A DNA stretch of 64,000 bases from Ceriagrion tenellum (Eukaryota > Arthropoda > Insecta > Odonata > Coenagrionidae). Positions 21,781 through 34,278 of this stretch are shown one piece after another. The stretch is from assembly GCA_963169105.1 (NCBI GenBank), contig OY720636.1, positions 118,810,188 through 118,874,187 of the forward strand. The letters run 5' to 3'. The first letter of the stretch is position 1; each line of letters begins with the position of its first letter. Below the pieces are notes generated by a model. That model was not told where the DNA came from. It saw only the letters and a list, made by a program, of their open reading frames with translations, and made no database searches. Both the position numbers and the translations under genes were made by a program.

Positions 21781-24700
21781 TTCTGAAGGGTTTACAACAA
21801 TAACAGTGGTATAGCTCTTTCAAAAAGGCACATGCAACAGAGCGTTTGTCCCGCTTCACCCCCTAACAACACTCTGGGCAGTTAGGCATACTACAGATAG
21901 CTTGGGCGTGGCGGAGAGAGCTATCTCGAAAGCAAAGAGGGCGAGCGATCACCTTGACTTCCAAGGGAGAACTGGTGGAAGGGATATAAGCAGGTAACCA
22001 GAGTTAGTAAACAGAAAAAGAAAAGGTAGGTAGACGGAATGTGAGAAGTAGAAGGAAAAACCCATTACTTAAGTTTTTCGTTCAGTTAGGCAAAATAAAT
22101 TTTAAAAGGGTTTTCCAGAGACGCTTTTATGAAAAATCTAAGTTCATTGTCTTTTCATTGGCTTCTTTTTCTCCACATTTGCCGCCATATGCGTACTCGT
22201 CTGGCATCAAAGATGGGAAATGAAGTGTTTGGCGTGGAATGAAACTTTAATGGATGAGAGGGACAATGGGGGATCTTGGTCCAACTCGGAGCTTCTTCCC
22301 AAACTCAAGCGATTCTTTCCCATTTATCGGAGCAATCCGAAATTTTCATCCCATGCTCAAAATTTCATAAAATCCCGTGACAATCAACACACTGTTTATA
22401 AATAAAAGCTGTTTGTAATATCTCCAACATATTTAAGCCAAATGACCGGAAATTTCTGCAGACATAGTTGATAAATAATTTTAATAATATAATCATTAGT
22501 TTAAGAACGTAATAGGCGTATCAAAGATGCCAGAAAGTGATGAAAAACATTCGAGGAACTCACCTGATGGAGAACGCTCATAAGCACTTCCTTTTCGCCG
22601 GATTAGTTAGTTGTCTACAGCCAAGGAGATATTAAAAAGAAACATGGAACACTGTCCCAGCTCTTGATGATTATCTACACGGCATTTAACCTTTTTTATG
22701 CCATTGGGAAACGCAGTCTCGTACAAAAACGAACAGACATAAACCGACGAGTACTCCTTGAAGCATGATTCCGACTAACGGAACCATTAGAAATATGAAT
22801 CTGAACACCCGCTACAAGAGGTCGTAGCACCATGTACAAGGATAGGTGGCATTGAACGCAGTCGAATTTCACCGGAAATCATGAACTGGCATGCTCTTTT
22901 TCACATCCTCTTCAAATCGATTTATAAAGGAAGTATATTTATGAAGGGTGAAGTGGACTGAAGGCGCTCGTGCAACTCGAGGACTCTCTTGACCAATCTG
23001 TCCTCCTCTCACCCCGACTCTATCAGTCTAGACACTTCCCATAAAAATCCCATTCGCTTTATCACAAAGTCCACCGTACTCCACATTCAACTCGGGTCCT
23101 TCAATACCCTTCTTCGAACGTAGCATCAACCCCTTTGGAGCCCTTCAGCCTTTTCCCCATCCTTAGTACATTATGGTAAATGGAGCAATTTTTTCTCATG
23201 CAAGGTTTTACGTGAAATTCTGCGGACCTGACATCATTTGTAATGTGAATACGTAATTGTAAAAAAAATAACGTTACTGATGTTTTCTTGGCAATTCAAT
23301 GCCATTTTAACACTCATTTATATAATAAATAATTCGTTTACGCGAGTAAAACTTTTCCTAAAAACGGGAAATAATACGCTTCATACCATCATAATGGGCT
23401 CTAATAAATATCAGCAAATTACAAATGATTTCCGCTCCGTAAACCAAGTCATAGAAATCTTTACTGAAGGCGAAAATTTTCATCTATTACTCTTGCATCA
23501 GTTATATTACACTATGAACGGTGATTTCCCCAAAAATAAAAAATACTCGGTTGAAATTTCTTTTTTCGATTTACTTGAAAGATTAATAAATTGAGCACGC
23601 AACGATTAACGATAAATGCTCCAATCACCATTAGTGATTTTAGCGCAAATTGTGTGACACTCCGTGCACACTTCAACGACTTTTCAAGTTAACAAAAATA
23701 ACTCTGGGGCCAAATGTAAGTTTTGCATATTTATTTACTTGGTGCAAATAACCAGATTAAAATTTGAGCAACATTTGCCATCATAAAGAATTTCTTCAGC
23801 ATTGAATTGCTAAGAAGCCATATCGCTTGCAAGCATTTTTTCTCATTCATAAATGAATATATGTATTACTAATACTGATGCGCATTAAAGTAAATCTGTA
23901 CAAAAAAAATCGCTCCAACCACTTTACAAACCTCTTGATACGTCACGTAGGCACTCGCACGACGTGGAATGAAATTTTGAAGAAGTTTGACTCAAGTTTG
24001 CAGAAGTAGTGCCCATCCATTGCGACTCGCCATTCCCAACCCTCTTTCTACTGCCTCGTTCTCCTTGATATAACTCTCCTGTCCTCATCTCTATGAGAAT
24101 CTTTCGGCTCGTCTCCTCTTTCCCTACTCACCGCAGAAACTTCCCGGTCGTAAGAGGCAGGCAGGAAAGTGATTCCTTCCATCCCTCGTCAAAAACAAAA
24201 TATTTGAAACATAAAGTATCACAAGAGATTGCTAACCTCTACCACTGATCTTTGATTTAGATTAACTCGTCCGTTTTTAATTGTATTGGGTCGATATCTC
24301 TTCTTTTTATTACGGTCGTACAATATAACAGCCATTCCGATTTAAGCATTGTTTTAAGTAAAAGTCCGCAAAATAAAAGCACTATTATAATATTGGCTAT
24401 ATAAGAATTTGAGCAGTGCATTGCGCTAATCAGTCTTTTGAATATTACACACAAAGAATCCATTTATATCACATGCGTGATAATATTATAGTCTGGATAA
24501 TTAAAAAGTAATATGGGTGGGTCCGTGCATTAGGCAAGACTCCAAACATGCAAACCAGTAAAAACTATGTTTAATCTTTTTTTTATATTTTTTATTCAAG
24601 AAGCATTTCTAGGCTTTAAAGGAGCGGAACAGCATATCTCCTCAAAGGGAATGATGATGATCATACTTGCCAATGATCATACTTGGTCAAAAATGGCATT

Positions 24701-25462
24701 CCCAAAGCAAAAATGTGATTTACTTTACTACTGACTTTAGAAGTTGATGTTATAAAAAATTTCACACTTTTTTTCTAGTTAAGGGCATCTACTGCTGGGT
24801 AAATTACAAATGACTATTCTTATGGGTGTTAAACGATATTTATAATGCTACATAACCATCGAAAACGTCAAAAAATTATTTTTTTTCAATTCTGTGTTCC
24901 TATAGCAGATTAACCACTTAATAATGGCAGTTTTTAAAAATATTAGTGACTATTAGACAACGGCAGGAATATTTTCTTCTCCCAAGAACTCCTTCTTGTG
25001 AAGAATAATAATTAATTTCAAATTTAAATCCATTACATGTCGGCTCTTTTCGTTTTTGGTGATGTCTGACTTCTAAGGAAACAAAGTGGATAAATGTTTT
25101 CGGGACATGCTTTCAGATCCTACGATTGGTTTATTATATTACTGTAATTTCAATATTCATGTTTTCCACTAAATAAGCCTCGTTTAAGATCATATGAACA
25201 AATGAAAGTCAGAAAACTTAAAAATGGTCTGGTGAATGGTGCAATAAAACTCTGTGCATCGCAGACACATTACAGATTTTACAGAGCATTGCCACAAAAC
25301 GAGTACTTTCCTACCAAAATATAGGTAACTATACGAATTTAGTATTGTACGGTTATTCAAATACATCCTATTTTACATTGAAGTAAATATTGTACCTTTT
25401 CTGAGACAAACGTAAAGTTGAAGGTAAATATTAATGTTTCTATTGTGAAATATTAATCGATA
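21781..25462. other. No gene recognised
   Basis: AT-rich sequence. Short frames at 22041-22405, 23280-23594 and 24257-24463 have no recognisable domain. The 104-codon frame 23280-23594 is the longest and is asparagine/isoleucine-rich, as expected by chance at this base composition. Confidence 0.6.
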
Positions 25463-25540
25463 CATCAACATCCACATACTACCCTGCGAGCTGCCTTATG
25501 GGTGTAGCAGGGGGTGTTAGGACACCAGCCGTGTAAATAT
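25463..25540 (-). repeat. LINE 3' terminal fragment
   Basis: On the minus strand the sequence reads GGCTGGTGTCCTAACACCCC, then a CACCC-AAGG-CTCG block, then a GATGT-type tail. The same order (CTGGTGT, ACCCC, CACACCC, GGTGGCTCG, GTAGATGTAGATGTA) closes the LINE at 38027-38101. This is therefore a 3'-end fragment of the same family, inserted on the opposite strand. Confidence 0.6.
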
Positions 25541-27599
25541 GTAAGTTTTTGAGAGATTTAATGGTGACATGTTTTATAGGAGTGTATTTAGTGGAGCTCA
25601 ATATTTATTGCGGTCACTTAATGCTCGCGGAAAGAACAAGTTTTTGTACCTACCTGTTCGGCAACGTATCTCTCTTATTTTATCGCATCTATTAGACCAA
25701 GAGATGTAGTAAAGAGTCATGACAATATTTTCTGCGTCACTCTGAAAAATATCAAGCAAGGATACGAGCGATGCGGACCAATCTAGGCAAAGAACTTAAA
25801 GCATTGCAATTTGCATTAAGTAATTTTAAAATCATCAATGTTGTGTGTACAGTTGTTGTCATAAAACTAGGCTCAATATAAGTCTACGACCACCACTACG
25901 ATATTTATTTTTTTTGAACAAGAAATAAAAACAAAAAGTTTTCTCATTTAGCCTGTTTTTTGAAGTTCAGACCAGGAAGCTCTTTATAAAATAAAATTTT
26001 TCAGAATAACTTATTTTGCTACTGAATCAAAGCAATAGCGAAGTAATCAAGATGTGGCACTCAATCGGTAAAAATGTATTTCGCTGTCTTGCTCAAGAGG
26101 TCAAGTTGTGGAGTACACTTAAGACACCATGACAATATGAAAGAACGATGGTCCAAGATATTGGCGAAGAAAATAATAGCAAATCGATAAGAACCAAATA
26201 TGATACGGATAGCTAATACGCACGCTCAAATAAGTGGAAGATAAGAGTCCCATTTATTATCAATAGGAACTTGGTAAATCAAGTGCCGACTGTTCAAGTA
26301 ATAACTTATTCCAAACAGGAAAAAACTTGAAGCCGGAATCGGTGATTGTCTAACAAAGAGCCTTAGAGCTCTCGGAACTTGAATAGTGAGATGAATGGAG
26401 TCAAAAGACTTTGATTAATACAGGGTCGACCATCGCTGCCACGTTCCTCGGTTACACAAATTATAATTGGCTGGTAATCTCTCATGAACATATTGAATCT
26501 CATATTTAATGAAGTTCAAATACAATTATGTCATCGGTATCGCGCAGTTTCACAATAATATATGCGAAAAACTAAGGCTACTCGTCACTTTATTCCTTCT
26601 TGAATTTGGAATGTTGGGTGTTACTACGTTTGTAGCTTTAACTTATAAAAAGTTTACTTAAGAAATTAAGAAGAAGAAATTAAGTTTACTCTAAATTAAA
26701 GAAAAAAGTTATAAAGAGATTTTATTCGAAGCAAAAGAATGGGAAAATAGGCAAACTCGATGCAGGAGAAGTGCACAACGATTACAACGAGTTAACTCAT
26801 ATATTGACTTCGTGCCCATCAGCAAGCCTAAACGCCGGATTGTCAGTTGATTGCATATGGGTCGGAGGTTGGATAGGAGAAAGGCCAGAATGGGCGTTTC
26901 TAAAATTCTAGGAATTTTATCACTACGGTGCATATGATAGCCGTCAAATACCACCATTCCGTGCTTAAATTTGAAGTTACAGAGTAAATTCAGCATGATA
27001 ACAGAATACTTATTGTGGCATAAAAAAAGGAGAAATGGACACCGGAGAAAAACAGGACAATTTGAAGAGGACGATTGCGAAAGTAGTAGAAGAGCACTGG
27101 CGAGCATGAATACGCATAAGCCATGGATTGCGGCAGTGATTAGGTAATTTAGAAAAGCAAGAAAAATCAAGAAGGGTGGATATGTAGGTGAAGCTACCTT
27201 CCTTAGGTAGCTAACGGACCAAATAAATGGATAAAGCAGGATCTAAATGAATCGAGAATTGCATCAAAAGCTGCTGCGAGGAAGTCAAAGAAAACACGAA
27301 GAAGTAGTACACCGAAAAAAGCTAGAGATACAAGCTATTGAAGATACACTTCGAGAGAAAAAACGAGAAGCAATAGCATCCGGGGTGAGGATGGGAATTA
27401 ACTGATAAATGGTGACGACATTGGGAGTAGACAGAATACTTCGACGAACTCGACCAATGACCCTCGCCGCTGGAAGAAAACCTAACGCGAGCGAGGTTGA
27501 GGAGGGAACCGGAGCCAACTCACTCTGAGAAGCAAATTCAATAGAGTAGTAAAAGATCACAAGAGATACAAAGAACCTGGAAGAAAAATATGAAAGAAT
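25541..27599. other. No gene recognised
   Basis: The first 200 bp may continue the LINE 3' UTR. The minus-strand frame 26709-27170 (153 codons, Leu/Cys-rich) has no recognised domain. The lysine/glutamate-rich plus-strand reading at 27230-27600 may be decayed LINE sequence preceding the RT below. Confidence 0.5.
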
Positions 27600-27800
27600 G
27601 GAGAAATCATTAAAGCATTTGGAAGTAAAGCCAAGGAAATCCTGTACGAAATAATCAAAGATAGCTACCAAAGCGAAAAACTGCCGGAGGACTTCCAACG
27701 GAGTTTGATAATTGCAATATTGACAAGGACTATAATAAGGGAGGACAATAATACTAAGACAATTTCTTTGAAGGCTTCCGCGACTCATATACTTGTTAAT
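27600..27800 (+). pseudogene. LINE reverse transcriptase, first motifs
   Basis: A plus-strand frame reads GEIIKAFGSKAKEILYEIIK, then YQSEKLPEDFQRSLIIAI, then a TISLKASATHILVNI stretch. This matches the opening of a LINE RT domain (helix before motif 0, the LPEDF entry, and the motif 1 NYR-TISL-HA-KIL equivalent). It stops where the inverted repeat at 27793 begins. It is a short internal fragment without catalytic aspartates. Confidence 0.65.
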
Positions 27801-28015
27801 ATTGCTGTTTTCAGGTATTCTCGGCGCGTGTTTAGTTTTTCTGACTACATTTTCTTCCCTCTTCCTGGGGGCGTCTTCAGGTCCGTTGGACATTGTGTAA
27901 TTTATTAATACAAAATGTCCAACGGACCTGAACACGCCCCCAGGAAGAGGGGAGAAACTGTAGTCAGAAAAACTAAACACACGACGATAATACCTGAAAA
28001 CAGCAATATTAACAA
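27793..28015. repeat. 102-bp-arm inverted repeat with mirrored ORF start
   Basis: Arms 27793-27894 and 27914-28015 are inverted copies with about 10-15% divergence, around a 19-bp centre. Each arm contains, pointing outward, an ATG followed by the same peptide start (MSNGPEHAPRKRG on the plus strand; MSNGPEDAPRKRE on the minus strand). The plus-strand frame runs 27915-28034 (39 codons). It begins exactly where the LINE fragment stops, so it looks like a head-to-head duplicated 5' end of an unrecognised element. Confidence 0.8.
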
Positions 28016-28176
28016 ATACTACGACAAGTATTGAAAAATGGGAGGAGCTCAGAGCCTAGAGTCTAGTTTCACATACATCAAAAATACTTATGTGAATAAT
28101 AGGCTGAAGGATGGAAAGGAAATTTTAAGAAAACTTCCCAAGTATCAACGTGGATTCTGTGCTGTAACAACCTTAA

Positions 28177-28646
28177 CCCTCTTAGTACCACAGGCCGATA
28201 TATCGGCATTTGCTCCACAGGCGAAAAGTGCCATGAGCCGATATATCGGCTCGAGCACATATTATTTTTCAAACTAATTTTGTTGTAATAATTACATTTA
28301 TCCTTTATGAAATGTATCAGAATATTATAAACAACAATTAATTCATTTTTAGCAAAAAATAAAAAAAAATTACATTCATATCTAAAATAGTAAATATATA
28401 AATATAATATATATAATATAATATAATAAAATAAATATAATATAATATATTATATATAATATGTATATAATATAATAATATAATATAATATAATATAATA
28501 TAATATAATAAAAAATAAATTAATTTAAAAAAAAATAGTAAAATAGTAAAAAAAATCATGTTTTTTTTCATAAGGTGCTACAAAACTCCCAAATTCATGC
28601 TGGCACTTTTTGCTGGTACCACCAAATTTCGGTGGCACTAAGAGGG
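28177..28646. mobile_element. TTAA-flanked piggyBac-type MITE
   Basis: A 470-bp element with TTAA on both sides (28173-28176 and 28647-28650) and inverted ends, CCCTCTTAGTACCAC against GTGGCACTAAGAGGG (one mismatch). Two perfect palindromes GCCGATATATCGGC lie 17 and 60 bp from the left end (28194-28207, 28237-28250). The centre (about 28355-28555) is an ATATA/TAATA low-complexity tract. It has no coding capacity; piggyBac-type transposase would be the expected mobiliser. Confidence 0.9.
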
Positions 28647-28650
28647 TTAA

Positions 28651-31600
28651 GCAAAAAGACAAATTTTTTGTCATGAGTCAAATGGTGGAGAGTCACGAGG
28701 AAGGCTTGATACTATGCAGTAGCAGATGATAACTGAAGTGCATGGGACCACTGCATTTAGTTTATTTAACCTAGTCACGCCACAAAAAAAGTGAAATGTA
28801 TATGAATATGGAGGATAGGCCATAGAAAGGAATTGGGTTTGGATGATTTAGCAAGGATATGATAGAAGAAGGGCTTGATTGCGAACATGAATTCACCTGT
28901 TCAATTTTCTTGAATTTCCTGATTTAAATCGTATAATTCAAATGCCTCCCAATTAAGGGTTACACTATATTTCAGAAATCCACCCCCATAATTTAAGTTT
29001 AGATTTTGCTAGTCACAGAAAAAATGAGCCGACGAAACATTCAGAGATAAAGCGCTTTAATTAAACGCTGTCAAATTTAAATAAGTTTGGTCAAAGGTCA
29101 AATATAGAAATCTATATCATCAAACATGAAGTTGGACAAATATGTTCGATTAAGCACTTACTTCTTATACCAGTCCAATTAGCCTTGATTTGCAGAAGAG
29201 GAGATAAAATAAATTTAGGGATAAAAGATATACGATGCCCATTTCTCTCCAGCCAAAATTATTTTTTCTCCTTACACCGTTAGGATTTCATTTTTCCCTA
29301 TTTTTTCCAGAGTGAAACTAAAGCAAATAAGCAGTTCTGAGTACTTAATCATTTAATTCAGTCAACACGGCTTAATCCATTAATGAACTCTTAATGAAGG
29401 AGAAAAGATGAGTCGTTAAAAGTGAGTCGGCATTGAATTTATTCAAAACTGCATGGCATTAGCCATGGAACTTGAGTGATTCACCCGATGACATGAGAAC
29501 TGGAGGGATTAGCAAACACAAATAAATAACTTATATTGGTAAATCAAACCCGATACACAATTATCCATTGAGTAGTCATAATTCGAGGAACTATTTTGTA
29601 CTTTTTTCAGTAGGCAGTGAATATAAAGTACAAGTAATCACTGCCTGATTTTTATCTTCTAAATATATTCCTGGCATCTATATTTACCTTTCATGTCCGC
29701 TCCACGATAAATTCGATGCCCTAGATAAGGATAAGATCGCTTAACTCAAAAAGGAGTACTTCTGAGACTTTTTCATTTTTGGGGAGGCAAACGAAGTTGC
29801 ACGCAATTAACGCACTTAACTTGCCACTTATTAGAATACCATCTAAATTTACCATTACAGAAAATATCCGTTATAAATTGCCGTCAATCGTATTGCTCTT
29901 TCATGTACCGGTTACGGTGAACGGTAACTGTTTTGCCTGTCTATTTTGCCTGTCTATAAGTTTTCAATACCCAAATTCACGAGTCCCCAAGGACACCAGA
30001 GTTTGATTGGCAGTTTTTATCTTCAATTGGTCGCAACCGCTTAGGCTGAGCAAGTAAAACAAATTAGAGCCCGTTACAAATAAATACAAATTTCAAATGT
30101 ATCTCTGCGCAGTTAAGATAGCACTGATCAGAAGAGAAGTGTGGGAGCTCGAAGGTTTTACTGAGCATTGATTGGGAGAGAGAGAGGGGTGAAAAAATAA
30201 AATCATAAAAAAATTGGAAGCTTTCGTGCTTTTGAATTTTTTTCACGGTACCAGCCGCTGGACTCGTATCCGTCAAAATATACTTCGGTGGGCATGCAGT
30301 GTTTGGCAACCGATCGCAGAAGAATAAAATTAAAAGAGAAACATGGGGAAAGGGCGAGAGAGGGGCATATCAGGCTACTGCACCGCGCCGATTTCCTGAG
30401 GATTTTTGCTTGTCCTACGAACGCATACCGTGGATAATTTAATGCTACCCCTACTCAACCATATTTTCGTTATCTAGCAACTCTGCTGCATGAGTGCGCA
30501 TGTGCATGGCGCTGCTATGTAAATATTCGTCCATCCTTCTCTTTTATCTACTTTTTCTCTCGTACTCTGCTGTTTCACACTCCTACCTCTTTTCCTTGCA
30601 CCTTTAGTTAGCAATAATGAATGACCCTGAGAACAAAATAACTGAACTACCTGACCGTGGGAACTCTGTAGACTAGTGGTTTGTTCTTAGATACGAGAAT
30701 GTGCAGGAAATAAGCGATCACGTGAACTGAAGAAAGAAAGTTAACTTTATCACGGCCAGATTTAATGAAAAAAATAATAGATTTTGATACGTTAGCATAA
30801 AAAAGGCAGTCAAAAGTGTACTCAAAATACAAACACTTAATCATCTCGGTGAAATTTAAGATGCTCCCATGTTTGACATTGGTGAAGAATGTAGGTATTT
30901 CGGATAATTATTGAAAGAGTAAATGATTAGGAGGAGGAGAAAATGGAAGAGAAACCTAATTGTTTCACAGCGTGCCTTAAATATCAGCAAGTAAATACAT
31001 TTCCGCTGGCAGCAACAATTATAGTAAAACATCACCTTTTGTTTTTGTATGTTCTCTGGGGTTTTTAGAAAGCAGCTGAAGTTCATCCGCACCAATACTC
31101 TATTTTTACCACCAAATGATGTCGAAGAAAAACAATTAAAAACTAACCATAATTTTTGCTACTAATGTTGCTATTTTTACTTACAATTTTTGAGCATTTG
31201 GATCAGAAAAGTAATTTATTCCAGTAGTAACCACATTCCGGCTGACTCGCAAGTATCAGAAGCTTTTAAGGTTTTTTCTTTTTTGACAGTTGGTAATGAC
31301 CGGTTCAATTCACGTGTTATAACAAGAACTGTATCAGAATTAGTTTTCTACTTAGTATATTATTTATTCTTAGTATAAAAATTAATATTTATAGAGAAAC
31401 AGAGTTATAATTGGTAAATCTTGTCTATATATCAAATACGTGCATCATAGTCATGGAAAAATGAGATTCATGTCATACGAATACGTGTAGTCATTACCAA
31501 TGGAATATTTGAATAATTCGCAGCTCAGTTTTTCATCCGTGTTCCCCAATTTTTCACTGACACCATAAATTTACTCACAGTCACCCTTCAGACAAACGTT

Positions 31601-31922
31601 TTATTTGCAGGGATAAAAAAAGATTTCTTCGGTGAGGAATTTTAATGTTATGAATAAAAATGTTGATGGCAGAAGCATTCCCCTAAACCTGTTCGCAATG
31701 TATCGAGGCGAAGTGAGGGTAATAGTTAGTTTCTCTGTCAGTTAGGCTGGAGATTTGATGGTAAGATAGATTCTAAAATCTAGAACTTTCCTCTCAACAT
31801 TAAGACATTTACCTATCTTAGGAGTGACGATCTTGCCCAGCCACCACCACTAAGTCTTTTTCGGCCGTCTCCTCCACCACAACCGGTTCTCTTCACACCC
31901 ACATTATCCGCACCACTTACTT
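28651..31922. other. No gene recognised
   Basis: AT-rich DNA. A 14-bp duplication (ttttgcctgtctat) lies near 29930-29958. Short frames at 29779-30006, 30064-30309 and 30856-31095 have no domain. I see no transposon ends. Confidence 0.6.
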
Positions 31923-31935
31923 TACTTCCTTCGCT

Positions 31936-32230
31936 GGATTGAATTGGATTTTTGGGGAGGCGACCGACGGCTAAGGTCATTTGCGCCATGGGGGATAGGT
32001 AAGGGAGGAAGGGTCAATAGAAGCGCGGCGTCGGCATTAGCCTGCTCTTAACGAAAGGCGCCAAGGGGACCACGGCTTAACGTCTCCTCCGACAGACGGA
32101 GCACTCCACTTGCAGTGCCCTCCACAAGCTCCTCGGATTCCTCTGAAAAACATCCGCCACTGCAATGATTTGAACCCTGGCCGGCCGTGTGGTAGGCGAC
32201 TACTCTAGCCACCACACCAACACGATCCCC
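31936..32230 (-). mobile_element. tRNA-derived SINE with 13-bp target duplication
   Basis: A 295-bp element on the minus strand, bounded by perfect TACTTCCTTCGCT repeats (31923-31935 and 32231-32243). Its 5' end carries Pol III promoter boxes: A-box-like GTGGCTAGAGTAG and B-box GGGTTCAAATC (about 32169-32179). The body includes GGAGACGTTAAGCCGTGG, and the 3' end is CCCCAAAAATCCAATTC, with a short A/T-rich tail. The perfect duplication implies recent LINE-driven insertion. An apparent minus-strand reading frame across it is accidental. Confidence 0.9.
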
Positions 32231-32243
32231 TACTTCCTTCGCT

Positions 32244-33737
32244 TGGCGTTCTTCCACTTTCATTCATTAACATCCTACCCTTAGTTTCTTCTTCCGAAGA
32301 ATCACTTATTCCAGCCAATCTTTATGTTTCCCTCATTACCACAAATCTCTTCTTCCTCAATTCTGGGAGATCACTTCAAGGCCCTCTCAAGTCACCTGTG
32401 GATGGGCCAGAGTGGCAGGGACAGCCCCATAGTCCCCTTCTCCCGCCCTTCCTCTCATGACTTTTGCCCATTGATGATCTTACCCATTTCACTAATCAGC
32501 TCCTCAACTTAAAAAGAGGTTACAAAAGACGTTACCCAATATACCGGAATCGGACGGAGGCGATTCCTTCGTGGCTTTCTTAATTCCTAAGAAGTTGAAC
32601 CTATAACGACGGTCGAACGTTGAACATCAACTTTGGGTGAGTAAACCTATCAAATTATCCTAAACCTCCACTCTGCCATTCAAAGGGAAAAAATCAACGG
32701 TGAGTTAATACTCAATAAAGACCTGAATCAAATTTCCAAGTCGTCCATCTAAGTACATATTCCACTAAGCAAGAAGAAGAGAATTAATCTTCTTTAAATA
32801 TATACATTAGCATCTTTACACATCATTTCTATTTCATTAATGCGATAAAAAAATAATGCATGATTTGCTTTGTCAATTACCTTACCTTAGCCATAGGCAA
32901 ACATTAGCGCTCATACTCATAAAGATTACCACTCCCATTACACTCCTAAATATTAAAAGAAAACTTCTTGACGGGAAGACGATGAAAAATGGAGGTCATC
33001 GCCCGTTTCCGTCACTTCAGGATCCATCGATCGTGATCCCTCCCTCGGTCTCCTTTCAAGGCCTGCATGAGCTTTAACCCCGCCGCGCCGTTCCATTTCA
33101 CTTAATTCTCTTTCTTACTTAAAGCATCGTCCTTGAGCAAGGTTCCTTCCACTGCAGTCGAGAAACACTAAGCCTTCGCGGCTTTAATGACCTCGGCAAG
33201 GATAAATCATACTTGAACTATTCAACAAAACTCGCGATTTTTTCTCGCGATAAATTTGCGATGAAAGATCGTGGGTAGAATCAAAGGATGCGAGTGGTAT
33301 ATGAAATAAACTATTGATTTGTACTTCCCACACTTTTATTAATATCGACAATGTTTTTTTTAAACTATGTCTTTATCAAGATAGTATTTCTTTCTTTCAT
33401 TGTCCATAAAAACACACCGATGGTGGATGAGGAAGGTGAGGGAGAGAGGGTGGGGCAAGAAAACGAGAGGGTCGGTTGAAAACGAAGGGAATGAGCAGTA
33501 GGGCAAAATTGATCTTAGACCAATCTGTGCTAATATCTACGCATATCATTAAAGAGATTCCCTATTCTCACCTCTCCCCGACGGAAGAGACAATAGAAAT
33601 CCGAGATTCGTCGTTCTTCTTTCACATTAAGGATCAGGATGAACCTTTAAAACCCATTTTTGCTTTTCCAGTTTATCTCACCTTCTCGCTCCGACCACCA
33701 AACAAATTAGAATGTGGCTAATTGTTTTCCCAGAGTA
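32244..33737. other. No gene recognised
   Basis: Somewhat less AT-rich than its surroundings. The short frames at 32324-32512, 32856-33077 and 33476-33721 have no recognised domain. Confidence 0.55.
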
Positions 33738-34278
33738 AAGGCCGTTTTATACGATGCTTATGTCAGCACTGAATTAAGTACCGAGATTATTATCAAAAAT
33801 TTGGAACCAAAATTGGGGATAAAATCCAATTCCATACCTGGGAGCCTGCTTTTACTCGATAGTGATTTTTGTGCGTTTTGGCGCTGTCCACGTCCACGCT
33901 GAAATGCGCAATATAAATAAATTGGGCTGTTAGTTGTTTACAAATCATTCTAATCAATCTTAAGAAAACCAGATAAAGAGGCCAGCAAGAAAACATTTCT
34001 CAATTGCCCTTCACACGACTCCCTCAAACATAATTTACGTAGACGACACCTCCTCCACCGATTCTCTCACCCTCTACTTGCCTGTTTGAATACTATCGGT
34101 AGTTGGATTCAAGAATCGCATGGAGAATTATAATCGTAATTATTTCGGTTGTAGGTAGTCGCAATTGAATTCGATTCCGTGATTGAATTCGATCACATCT
34201 TTCACACGGTGCTATTTTTAGCATGCTAAGTTCAATTCGAATTTTAGTGCTGAATTAAGCACCGCGTAAAACGGCCTT
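33738..34278. mobile_element. MITE-like element, AAGGCCGTTTTA ends
   Basis: A 541-bp segment whose ends are inverted copies: AAGGCCGTTTTATACGATGC with CAGCACTGAATTAAG on the left, and CTGAATTAAGCACCGCGTAA then AACGGCCTT on the right (about 40-bp TIR, roughly 80% identical). The interior repeats GAATTCGAT-type motifs near 34165-34195. No coding capacity. A clear target duplication was not found, so the superfamily is unassigned. Confidence 0.6.

Noticed and set aside
26709..27170. 153-codon minus-strand ORF
   Set aside because: Leu/Cys-rich with no domain, and the antisense of a purine-rich stretch that looks like decayed LINE; not supported as a gene.
27285..27980. 231-codon minus-strand ORF
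   Set aside because: It is antisense to the LINE RT fragment and crosses the inverted repeat; only its middle peptide start is interesting and that is reported separately.
32048..32263. 71-codon minus-strand ORF
   Set aside because: It lies within the SINE and reflects Pol III promoter and SINE body sequence.
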